A stretch of 21,710 nucleotides of DNA from a virus. Shown here piece by piece: positions 13,122 through 20,389 of the stretch. Made by a program: the position numbers and the translations under genes. How positions within the stretch are numbered: the stretch's first letter is position 1; every line of letters starts with the position of its first letter. The stretch is taken from the IMG/VR virus record IMGVR_UViG_3300047497_000219, positions 1-21,710 of that record; one strand, written 5' to 3'. The notes below the pieces were generated by a model, which was not told the DNA's origin, did not search any database, and worked only from the letters and a program-made list of their open reading frames with translations.

Positions 13122-13817
13122 TCAGCTGTCGGAAGTGATGTCATAGGCACCGAACCGTCCCCATCGCATCAGCGACGGAAACGCCGTGCGCAGCAGCGAC
13201 CGGTCGGTCGGCACGGGATCGGCATTGCACATATCGTCCAGCGCCGCGGTGAACAGCGTCCCCCACAGCTCGGCGCGGGCATCGTCGCGCAGATAGGGCG
13301 CCGACTGCACCAGCGCGCCATAGAGATAGGCGTCGGGATAATCTTCCAGGATCCAGTTGGCCGGCGCCGCGTCGCTCAAAGCCGGCGTGCGCGCGATATA
13401 GACCAGCTCGGCCGCGTAATCCTGAGCGGCCGCCGGATACAGCTGCAACTGCCCGCCCAGCACGGTATAGAACTTCGGCGCCCCCACCCAACGCGACAGC
13501 GCCTTCTCCCGCTCCAGATTGGCTGGGTCCAGATAATCCAGTTCGACCGGCGGCGCCGCCTCAAGCATCAGGTCCAACGGCCCCAGCATGTCGCTGGGCA
13601 CGGCCACATATTCGGCGCCTGGCGCAATCTCCGCATCCGCTCTCTGAATCAGCCGTCGCGGCACCGCCATGCCCTGATTGGCGCGCGACACAAGCCGCCG
13701 CGCCATCTGCGCTTCGGCCAGGGTAATGAAATCGGGAATGGCCGAAGCCAGATCGCCGCGATTGAGAAAATCGGCGATACTGGCCTTCAGGCCGTCATAG
13801 CTGCCATCAAGCGCCAT
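13122..13817 (-). CDS. Head-to-tail adaptor protein
   Basis: 231 residues starting MALDGSYDGLKASIADFLNR with AAGGAG six bases upstream. A much longer open frame upstream only shadows the coat gene. Features typical of phage adaptor proteins: LASAIPDFITLAEAQMARRL near the start, VPSDMLGPLDL in the middle, and a helical end with ILEDYPDAYLYGALVQSAPY and LWGTLFTAALDDM. Its place directly after the coat gene also fits. It bridges the portal ring and tail. Confidence 0.8.
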   Translation of the reverse strand: MALDGSYDGLKASIADFLNRGDLASAIPDFITLAEAQMARRLVSRANQGMAVPRRLIQRADAEIAPGAEYVAVPSDMLGPLDLMLEAAPPVELDYLDPANLEREKALSRWVGAPKFYTVLGGQLQLYPAAAQDYAAELVYIARTPALSDAAPANWILEDYPDAYLYGALVQSAPYLRDDARAELWGTLFTAALDDMCNADPVPTDRSLLRTAFPSLMRWGRFGAYDITSDS

Positions 13818-13825
13818 GCGCACTC

Positions 13826-13867
13826 CTTGAAAAAAGAAACAGCGCCGGCTTCGCGGGCCGGCGCTGT
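13826..13867 (-). terminator. Strong rho-independent terminator after the coat gene
   Basis: On the minus strand ACAGCGCCGGC and GCCGGCGCTGT form an 11-bp perfect stem around a 7-base loop, followed by TTCTTTTTTC. It sits directly after the coat-protein stop (13883) and before the adaptor ribosome site. It should allow much more coat than tail mRNA. Confidence 0.9.
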
Positions 13868-13882
13868 CGATGATGGAATCGG

Positions 13883-15073
13883 CTAGTTGTTGGCCAGCCG
13901 ACACGCCAGCTGCGGCCGGATGGTCTTGTAGCCATAGAGAACATCGATGCGGCAGGGGAACTTGTCGTTCACGATGTCGTACTGGCGCACGATGCGCATC
14001 GACACGCCATCCAGCACTTCGCGCGCCGCGAAATCCACGCCCTTGGGCATGATCAGGTCGGCGGTGGCGAAGGCAAAGGCGTTCTTCTGATAGGCCAGCG
14101 AAATGCCATAGGCTTGCGAGGCCGTGCCCACCTTGGTCACCGCGCCCGTGTTGGTGGGCGAGGCCGACACATTCTGGCCCGCGCCCGTGGTCACGATCGC
14201 CGGGCTGATCGGAATGACCGTGCCGCTGGTCGCGACCGGCGCCGTCACCGTGAACTGCTGCAGCTGGCTCGATACCGCCTTGGTCTCCGGATGCACGCTG
14301 TAACAGCCGGCAAAGGTGACGATATCGCCCACCGTCAGCGTCTTGGCCGAGCCATTGCTCACCGTCACGCTGGAGCCGGTCTGGTTCGCGCCATTGACCG
14401 CAAAGGTCGGCGACGAACCATTCTCGGTGCCCGACAGATGCGTCGGCCACAGCGTGTTCTCCAGAAAGTCGAACCCCGCGGTGCGGCCCATATAGCCTTC
14501 GCGATACTGCCTGGCGATATTGGTCGAATCCTGGAACAGGCCCTTCAGCGCATCCACCAGATCGACATTGTCCTGGGTGCACAGATTACAGGTCCGGTCG
14601 TTGACCGGCGCCAGGCTGTCCACCAGACGCTTTCGCGCCAGAAGCACATTGTGGAAAGTGATGGCCGAGCCCTGATTGTTGATCTGCTGATAAACGTCAT
14701 TGACCATATTCATGGCGTCGGCCTCGATATTGGCCGCCAGCACCGCCATGGCCGGCTCGATGATGCGATCGGAAAAGTCATCCAGGCTCAGAGTCAGGTC
14801 GTTGGAGGTGAAATTCACGTCCACACCCTTCTGGGTGGAGACCTGCAGCTGCACGCTGGTCTCGGTCGTGTCCTGGGTCGAAAGCGTCGGACCGGTGCGC
14901 ACCGTGTACTGGTTGGGCACCCGGATGTTGAGTGTGTTGCCGATCCGGGCGCCGTCCTTGGCGAAGCTGTCGTCATAGCCACGATTGATGGTGCCGACGA
15001 AGTTCAGCTTCTGGTGCAGCACCATCAGCGCCTTGCGCGTCACCTGGGTAGGCGTAAGAAGTGTGTTCGACAT
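13883..15073 (-). CDS. Major capsid (coat) protein, P22 gp5-like
   Basis: 396 residues with GAAGGA before the ATG. MSNTLLTPTQVTRKALMVLH, then INRGYDDSFAKDGARIGNTL and IRVPNQYTVRTG, is the typical start of the P22 coat family (HK97 fold). TSNDLTLSLDDFSDRIIEPA and GFDFLENTLWPTHLSG also fit. The central Ser/Thr/Val-rich part (about 220-320) would be the insertion-domain region. The C-terminus (DKFPCRIDVLYGYKTIRP) is family-typical. It is slightly shorter than P22 gp5 (430). The scaffold gene precedes it and a strong terminator follows. Confidence 0.9.
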   Translation of the reverse strand: MSNTLLTPTQVTRKALMVLHQKLNFVGTINRGYDDSFAKDGARIGNTLNIRVPNQYTVRTGPTLSTQDTTETSVQLQVSTQKGVDVNFTSNDLTLSLDDFSDRIIEPAMAVLAANIEADAMNMVNDVYQQINNQGSAITFHNVLLARKRLVDSLAPVNDRTCNLCTQDNVDLVDALKGLFQDSTNIARQYREGYMGRTAGFDFLENTLWPTHLSGTENGSSPTFAVNGANQTGSSVTVSNGSAKTLTVGDIVTFAGCYSVHPETKAVSSQLQQFTVTAPVATSGTVIPISPAIVTTGAGQNVSASPTNTGAVTKVGTASQAYGISLAYQKNAFAFATADLIMPKGVDFAAREVLDGVSMRIVRQYDIVNDKFPCRIDVLYGYKTIRPQLACRLANN

Positions 15074-15097
15074 GGGGTTCCTTCAAAGGATTGGGGT

Positions 15098-15931
15098 TTA
15101 ACGCCGACGCATCCGCTCGCGCTCGCGCTTGGCCCATTCCTCGGTGCTTAGCGTGTCGCCGCTGGCGTCGGTGGTGCGGCGCGATACCGTTCCCCCGCCG
15201 CCGCCGACACGCGTCACCGGCCGGGCGGCTTGCGTGGCGTCGAACGTCTGCTTTGTCTTTTTCTGTTTCTCGGCTTCGTCGAGCTGATGCGCCTTGTGCA
15301 GCACCAGCACGAAGTTGGGGTTCTGGAGTGCCGCGCTGGTGATCTCGTTCTGCGAGAGCCCCTGTGCGGTGCCATAACGCGCCAGCTTCGCATCCAGGCC
15401 GGGCGACCAGTCCGCGATAAGCCGTGACAGATGCGCATGCACCTCGCCCGCGCGCCTGGCGGTCGCCCGCTGCGTTTGGGTGGCGTTGTCCCGGTCCTTT
15501 CGGGTCCAGGCGCGGGCCGCGCGGTCCCGCAAATGCCTCATCTGAATGCGCTGCTGCCACAATTGCGCAGCCCGCGCCGGGTCCTGCGCCTGAAGCGCCG
15601 GCCAATCCACTTTGTCCAGTTGCGCCAGATGATCGTGCAACGCCACGATCCTGGCCGCATCCTGCAGGTGCTTGCGCATCACCGCGGCTTCCTGGCGATG
15701 GCCGGCGCGCTCGGCTTCGAGGGCGCGGCGCTGGCCGGCCAGCTCCTGGGTCTTCCTCGTATAATCGGCCTGGCGCAACAGCGCGTCGCGCAGCTCCGGC
15801 GGCAGCGAATAACTCTTGCCGTTATACTGAACCTCGACTTCATCCGGCATTTCGCGGCCGTCATCGGTCTGGTCATCCGCCAATTGGGAATCGTTCGCGG
15901 CCGCACCAGCGGCCCCGTTCTCGATGGTCAT
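15098..15931 (-). CDS. Scaffolding protein
   Basis: 277 residues starting MTIENGAAGAAANDSQLADD with AAGGA seven bases upstream. The layout is typical of phage scaffolds: an acidic, disordered N-terminus (DDQTDDGREMPDEVEV), YNGKSYSLPPELRDALLRQA, a long charged helical region (RRALEAERAGHRQEAAVMRK) and a basic C-terminus (AKRERERMRRR) that would bind coat protein. Only 24 bases separate it from the coat start. It directs procapsid assembly and is not in the mature virion. Confidence 0.85.
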   Translation of the reverse strand: MTIENGAAGAAANDSQLADDQTDDGREMPDEVEVQYNGKSYSLPPELRDALLRQADYTRKTQELAGQRRALEAERAGHRQEAAVMRKHLQDAARIVALHDHLAQLDKVDWPALQAQDPARAAQLWQQRIQMRHLRDRAARAWTRKDRDNATQTQRATARRAGEVHAHLSRLIADWSPGLDAKLARYGTAQGLSQNEITSAALQNPNFVLVLHKAHQLDEAEKQKKTKQTFDATQAARPVTRVGGGGGTVSRRTTDASGDTLSTEEWAKRERERMRRR

Positions 15932-16059
15932 GTGTGTTTCCTTGTTTAAGGTCGCTCCCGCTCGCGCGGACGCTCCGGTTTGCGACGCGCGCAATCACCC
16001 GCGCCGTGCGGCGTCACACACGGCTGGCTCAGGATCGTATGATCCGGTAAGCGGAAAAG

Positions 16060-16506
16060 TCAGCAGCCGCCCGGTGTACCACGGCGAAAGACAAGAACAT
16101 CTTCCGGCCGGTCTCGTTCCTGCAACACAATGGTCTCCACGGTGCAAAGGCCCCAATGATACTTGCGGTAGCTGCCATACATCGGGCGCGGATCCTCATT
16201 CAGCAGGATTCCTCCAAGGACGGCATCAATTCTGTTCTGCGCACTGATCTTGCCGGTCAAGACTGGAGGGGGAGATGCTTTTGGAATTTCCTCCATCTGC
16301 GCTTCGATCTTCGAATTACGAAATTCCAGCGTGGCGCTGCCCCAAAATACATCCGGAGCCGAGAACACGCCTACACTGGCGAATACACCATAATACCATT
16401 TCCACTTTCCGGGCGGCACGCCCGGCTGTATGGACCCTTGGGCTTGCGCCGGCTCACAAACAGACAGCAGCGCCAGCGCCGCCAAGCATACCCGCAAGCT
16501 CCGCAT
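16060..16506 (-). CDS. Small secreted protein, candidate immunity factor for the M23 peptidase
   Basis: 148 residues with a clear signal peptide (MRSLRVCLAALALLSVCEPA, then QAQG) and a good ribosome site (AGGGGGAACG before ATG). The mature part includes WKWYYGVFASVGVFSAPDVF, SATLEFRNSKIEAQMEEI and a Cys-containing end (YHWGLCTVETIVLQERDRPE). Not recognised. It is unusual to find an exported protein between portal and scaffold genes. It begins 13 bases after the M23 peptidase stop and has lower GC (about 50-55 percent in lines I counted) than the scaffold next door (43/60 at 15481-15540). The periplasmic immunity role is inferred from this pairing. Confidence 0.6.
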   Translation of the reverse strand: MRSLRVCLAALALLSVCEPAQAQGSIQPGVPPGKWKWYYGVFASVGVFSAPDVFWGSATLEFRNSKIEAQMEEIPKASPPPVLTGKISAQNRIDAVLGGILLNEDPRPMYGSYRKYHWGLCTVETIVLQERDRPEDVLVFRRGTPGGC

Positions 16507-16519
16507 CGTTCCCCCTTGA

Positions 16520-17500
16520 TCAATTCCCCTGGTGCCGGCTCAAATCCACGCCAGGATGAAATTCCGTCTTGCCCTGAAACGTGCGCTTCAGAAACGGACT
16601 GCGTACCCCGCCGCCTGGCATCACGATCCCGGCATACGGCGTGGGATCGATCACCGCGCCCAGCGCCCGCGAATTGTGAATATAGGGAGCATACTGCTGC
16701 TGCAGCGGTTGTGAAGGGTCTCGCTCTTCCAGATGGGTATGCGGGCCGTCCGAACGCCCGTTGGTCGGATCGGCATAGTCTCCCAGCGCCTGGCCCGGCT
16801 GAACCCGGTCGCCCGGCTGCACCTGGGCCGAGCCCGGATCGGCATGGCCATAGATGAACAGATGGCCGTTATCGCCCTGAACCTGGATGCGGTAGCCATA
16901 GCCCTGTTTGTGGTTCTGCGGATTTTCCCATCCCGCCGCCTTCACGATACCACCCGTCGCGGAATAGAACCGATGATCGGGGACCGCACTGGCCACGGCA
17001 ATCGGCGCTGTCGGCATCGTATTAACCGGCGATGTGCCTGCTCCGTCATCGCCTTGGCCGCCCGGTGCAGGAGCATTGCCTGCCACCTGGACCCGCGCAT
17101 CCGTATCCGTCTGGTCGTCCGTCGGAGAGCCAGCCGGCGCGCTGCCCGGTGGCACAAGCCCCGGGGCCTGTCCACTCACCGTCCAAGCCGGTGCGTCATT
17201 GCTGGAATCTGTACCAGTCCCAGCCGAGGGTGCCACATCCCCCGAATCCTGACCGCTGCCCAGCGGCACGGGCCCGGAATCGGGGTCGCCCCATTTCTTT
17301 AAAAGCGTATGGAACGCCGGTCCCGGATCGGGCGGCCCCTCCGCCCCCCAATCCACGTCCGCCATCTGCTCCGGCGTCATCACCCCGCCAAGCGTGCTTT
17401 GCGCCGCCGCGGCATTGATGTCCGGCACCGCCGCCATGATCCCGCCCGGATGCCAGCCATCCGGCACGCCCGAACCATCCTGATCCAAAACATCCGCCAT
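16520..17500 (-). CDS. M23 (LytM) peptidase with apparently permuted domain and N-terminal tag
   Basis: 326 residues; AAGGCGAAG before the ATG. Residues 33-55 (QSTLGGVMTPEQMADVDWGA) resemble the N-terminal motif of the SleB-like protein at the other end of the element. Residues 56-165 are a Pro/Gly/Ser/Asp linker. Residues 178-290 hold the M23 strands YSATGGIVKAAGW, GHLFIYGHAD (His219) and GRSDGPHTHLEE (His254, His256). The HxxxD metal motif that should precede these comes last: SPFLKRTFQGKTEFHPGVDL (301-320, His315/Asp319), seven residues before the end. This looks like a circular permutation that still supplies all ligands. M23 enzymes cut peptidoglycan cross-bridges. Ends in SRHQGN, so a truncated GH25 start is an alternative reading. 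Confidence 0.8.
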   Translation of the reverse strand: MADVLDQDGSGVPDGWHPGGIMAAVPDINAAAAQSTLGGVMTPEQMADVDWGAEGPPDPGPAFHTLLKKWGDPDSGPVPLGSGQDSGDVAPSAGTGTDSSNDAPAWTVSGQAPGLVPPGSAPAGSPTDDQTDTDARVQVAGNAPAPGGQGDDGAGTSPVNTMPTAPIAVASAVPDHRFYSATGGIVKAAGWENPQNHKQGYGYRIQVQGDNGHLFIYGHADPGSAQVQPGDRVQPGQALGDYADPTNGRSDGPHTHLEERDPSQPLQQQYAPYIHNSRALGAVIDPTPYAGIVMPGGGVRSPFLKRTFQGKTEFHPGVDLSRHQGN

Positions 17501-17538
17501 TGTGACTTCGCCTTTCCAACCGTTATCGTGCCGCCCCG

Positions 17539-18120
17539 ATGCAATCCTCGCCCCAGCTCCCGCCCACCATCACCTTTGTGCCCTGGGCCAATGCCTTCAC
17601 GGCCGAGCAGATGGACGGCATCGAACGCCTGGGCGACGCCCTGCCGCTCACCCAAGCCGGCCTGATGACCGACATCGACGCCGGCGCCCGCGACCGCGTC
17701 CGCGTCACCCGCACCGCCTGGATCGACGCCACCCCGGAAAACAAATGGATCTACGACCGCGTTCAGCAGATCGCCATGATGATCAACGCCATGTCCTACC
17801 GTTTCGAGCTGACCGGCTTTTCCGAACGCATCCAGTATTCGGTCTATCACGGCAGCGAAGGCGGCCATTATGACTGGCATGTGGACCAGGGCCCGCTGGT
17901 CACCCGCAGGAAGCTCTCGCTCACCCTCCAGCTCACCGACCCGTCACATTATCACGGCGGCGAGCTTCAGTTCCTCGCGGGCCACCAGACCGAAACCGCG
18001 CCGCGCGAGCGCGGCATGCTGGTGGCTTTCCCCTCTTACGGGGTGCACCGCGTCGCGCCGGTCACCTCCGGCACCCGCAAATCCCTGGTGATCTGGGTCA
18101 CCGGCCCGCAATTGCGCTGA
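17539..18120 (+). CDS. 2-oxoglutarate/Fe(II) oxygenase, PiuC/PKHD-like
   Basis: 193 residues. YSVYHGSEGGHYDWHVDQGP gives the iron ligands His114 and Asp116; FPSYGVHRVAPVTSGTRKSL supplies His170 and the 2-oxoglutarate-binding Arg180. KLSLTLQLTDPSHYHGGELQ is the typical PKHD-type strand. These enzymes hydroxylate protein or small-molecule targets; relatives are frequent in phages and bacteria. It is on the plus strand, divergent from the M23 gene and opposite to the whole phage cluster, so probably an independently expressed extra gene. No ribosome site precedes the ATG. TTGTGA...TTATCG just upstream could be a weak promoter giving a leaderless transcript. Confidence 0.85.
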   Translation: MQSSPQLPPTITFVPWANAFTAEQMDGIERLGDALPLTQAGLMTDIDAGARDRVRVTRTAWIDATPENKWIYDRVQQIAMMINAMSYRFELTGFSERIQYSVYHGSEGGHYDWHVDQGPLVTRRKLSLTLQLTDPSHYHGGELQFLAGHQTETAPRERGMLVAFPSYGVHRVAPVTSGTRKSLVIWVTGPQLR

Positions 18121-18172
18121 CCCGCGCGCGATTTAACTTTGCCGCCCGTGCGGGCCAGCCTAGCCTTCCCCC

Positions 18173-18376
18173 ATGCGCGCGCTTCTCATCCCGGCCCTGC
18201 TCCTTGTGGCCCAGCCCGCCTGGCCGCAAACTTTGGCGCCGGGCAAGCCCGCGGGCACAAAGGCCGCCCAGCATGTTTCCTATCGCGCCGGCTTCATCGC
18301 CGTATCGATCATCGCCGTGGCGCTGACCTTCGCCCTGCCCGGCTCAACCACCAGCACCACTGCGACCACCGGTTAA
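18173..18376 (+). CDS. Small membrane protein with signal peptide
   Basis: 67 residues: signal-peptide-like lead MRALLIPALLLVAQPAWPQ, a short linker (APGKPAGTKAAQHVSYR), one transmembrane segment (AGFIAVSIIAVALTFALPG) and a Ser/Thr tail. Similar tiny proteins are common in alphaproteobacterial genomes. It overlaps the end of the oppositely oriented portal gene by 33 bases. No strong ribosome site. Function unknown; it may be co-transcribed with the oxygenase. Confidence 0.5.
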   Translation: MRALLIPALLLVAQPAWPQTLAPGKPAGTKAAQHVSYRAGFIAVSIIAVALTFALPGSTTSTTATTG

Positions 18377-20341
18377 CCCCGCGTCATTCACCGCCTTCAG
18401 CCTTTCGGTCTGGGCCTTGAAGGCATCGATCCCCAGCTTCTGGCTTTCGATTGCCCGGTCGCTCTGCAGCGCCGCCACCTGCGCCGCCAGCGCCGCATTC
18501 TGCTGCTTCAGCCCGGCGATCATCGTCACCACCTGCGCTGCCGCGGCCTGCACCTGGGGATGCACCGGCCCGCTCGCGCCCGCCGCCACCGGCGCACCCG
18601 CTTGCGCGATCTGCGGCGGCAGCAACGCCTTCAACCGCCGCGCCACTTCATCGGCTTCCGGCCAGTCCAGATTCTTGGCCAGCAGATCGCCCAGGATCGG
18701 CGCCGCCGCCGGATAGGCGCCGATCAGCTCCAGCATCTGGCTGGCCGCTTCCTCGCGCCGCGTCGCAAAGCTCGGTCCCGTCTCCACCGTCAGGTCGTAT
18801 CGCCCGCGCCCCAGATCGCACAGCCGCGTCATCGGCAGTTTCGTCGCCAGATCGACCTGCGGCCTGCCGTCCGCGCCCGTCACCGCCAGCGGCTGGCCCA
18901 ACGCCACCGTCCTGGCGCTGTTGTCGGCGCCCAGCACCCTTATCATCCGCTGACCGGAATAAACCGTGGGGATCAGGTCGATCAGAACGCGCCCGCCATG
19001 CTCGATGGCGCGGGCAAGATTGTCGATGAAATGAAAGTTCGACGTATCGCCTTGGGCTTGCCGCGCCTGGATCGCCACGCCCGAAATCTCGTTGCCCGCG
19101 GCACCCAGGCTGGCATCATAAAGACCCAGTATCGCCTTCATGTCCTCGCTGGCGTTCAGCGCCTCTTGAATGGCCCCGATCGCCGCCCCGCTGTCCAAGG
19201 GCTGGCGCGCCGGCGGAATCTCGCCGTCATATTCGATAAAGGCATGGTTCTGGCTGTTCACACTCGCCCATTTGCGCGCATCCGACTTGAAGCTGCCCTT
19301 CTTGCCGATGAACGGCACGCGCGGCGACAGCGCCGTCAGCTCGGTCGAGGCCGTGCGCCAGTAATTCAGCATCCGCTGGGCGTCCTTGGCGTCGCGGATC
19401 AGGCTCCTGAAATGCCGCTTGCCCTCCACATTCACTTCATCGCCATAGACCGGCACCACCGGAATATATTTCCCCGCCCAGTCGTTCTTCTCCAGCACTT
19501 CCGCGCCGGTCAGAACCGTCTGCGTCACCTTGTGCCCACCCACCAGCCGCTCGCCCAACACCGCGATGCCTTGGGCGTCCAGCACATCCTTCTGCTTCCG
19601 GTAAACATCGGCCTCGACGACCGAGCCATCCGACAGCGCCAGGATGGCGCGCTTGACCCGCTCCCTGCGCCACCATTCCGCCACCAGCACGCTATGCTCG
19701 CCCGTCTCCCCTGATGTCCACGGCGCCGGCAGCTTCTGATAACCGTCATCGCTCCAGCTGACCGGATCGGCGCCTTTATACTTGGCGCGGAAGGCATCGC
19801 GCGAAAGCACCTCGGTGACAAAACACTGGTTCCAGTCGCTGGAGTCACTCGCCGTGCTCAGCGGATCGGCATAGACGCTGAACGGATTGGCAATCCGCTC
19901 GATCCGCAGCTCCAGGTCGAAACTGTCGTCATCGGCATAGTCGCTGGTGATGCGGAAATAGCCGAAACCATTGCTGACCGCGCAATCCACCGCCGTGTCA
20001 TAGGCGACATCGGCTTTGGAAGTCTGCTCGATATTGCGGATCAGGCCGTTATAGATTTCGGCGATGGATACATCCGCTTCACTGTCCACCGGATGCACCT
20101 TGATCCCGGGCCGGTTCGCCCGCGCCGCATTCACCACCTGGCGAATGAAGGCCGGCTGCCGGTTGATGGTCAGGCACGGCCGCCCGTCGCGGATGCGGCC
20201 CTGCCGCACGCTCTCCGGCCACTGCTCGCCCAGCTTGGCGAACCGCAGGTCATCCAGCGCCGCGATGCGGTTCTCGGCTTCCGCCTCTTCGCAGAGCGCA
20301 AACGCCGCCTTGGCATCGGAAAGCAGTTGATCGTCTGTCAT
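18344..20341 (-). CDS. Portal protein, P22-like
   Basis: 665 residues; AAGGTCACA before the ATG. The lead (AENRIAALDDLRFAKLGEQW, DGRPCLTINRQPAFIRQVVN, ARANRPGIKVHPVD) is that of P22-type portals. DCAVSNGFGYFRITSDYADD, the FSVYADPLSTASDSSDWNQC segment and the helical AGNEISGVAIQARQAQGDTS region also fit. The C-terminal 100 residues are Ala/Gln-rich coiled coil (the barrel region in P22), ending in a Gly-rich tail. P22 gp1 is 725 residues. It forms the dodecameric DNA gate. Unusually, no terminase gene precedes it: the next gene is divergent, 48 bases away. Confidence 0.9.
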   Translation of the reverse strand: MTDDQLLSDAKAAFALCEEAEAENRIAALDDLRFAKLGEQWPESVRQGRIRDGRPCLTINRQPAFIRQVVNAARANRPGIKVHPVDSEADVSIAEIYNGLIRNIEQTSKADVAYDTAVDCAVSNGFGYFRITSDYADDDSFDLELRIERIANPFSVYADPLSTASDSSDWNQCFVTEVLSRDAFRAKYKGADPVSWSDDGYQKLPAPWTSGETGEHSVLVAEWWRRERVKRAILALSDGSVVEADVYRKQKDVLDAQGIAVLGERLVGGHKVTQTVLTGAEVLEKNDWAGKYIPVVPVYGDEVNVEGKRHFRSLIRDAKDAQRMLNYWRTASTELTALSPRVPFIGKKGSFKSDARKWASVNSQNHAFIEYDGEIPPARQPLDSGAAIGAIQEALNASEDMKAILGLYDASLGAAGNEISGVAIQARQAQGDTSNFHFIDNLARAIEHGGRVLIDLIPTVYSGQRMIRVLGADNSARTVALGQPLAVTGADGRPQVDLATKLPMTRLCDLGRGRYDLTVETGPSFATRREEAASQMLELIGAYPAAAPILGDLLAKNLDWPEADEVARRLKALLPPQIAQAGAPVAAGASGPVHPQVQAAAAQVVTMIAGLKQQNAALAAQVAALQSDRAIESQKLGIDAFKAQTERLKAVNDAGLTGGRSGAGG

Positions 20342-20389
20342 TGTGACCTTGTCTTGGCCGCGCTAGCTTCGCGGCTTGGGGAGGCTGGA

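Noticed and set aside
13818-14582. Long open frame extending the adaptor gene upstream over the coat gene
   Set aside because: It lies antiphase inside the coat-protein gene; the translation is shadow-like and the adaptor has its own ribosome site and ATG at 13817.
15061-15950. Plus-strand open frames over scaffold and coat genes
   Set aside because: Arg/Ala/Pro-rich shadow translations typical of GC-rich antisense frames, without ribosome sites.
16032-16045. Inverted repeat ggatc-gtat-gatcc between scaffold and secreted-protein genes
   Set aside because: Only 5 bp per arm with no T-run and no second copy; could be chance.
17480-17500. GH25 lysozyme domain implied by GVDLSRHQGN at the M23 protein C-terminus (encoded at 16520-16550)
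   Set aside because: The preceding SPF...FHPG spacing fits an M23 start better, and the stop follows immediately. Kept as an alternative in the M23 entry; the coordinates given here are those of the gene start.
18144-18155. Palindrome gcccgtgcgggc after the oxygenase gene
   Set aside because: Short stem without a following T-run; not a convincing terminator.
20093-20389. Extended N-terminus for the outer-membrane protein
   Set aside because: It overlaps the portal start region on the other strand; GGAGG plus a signal peptide place the real start at 20390.
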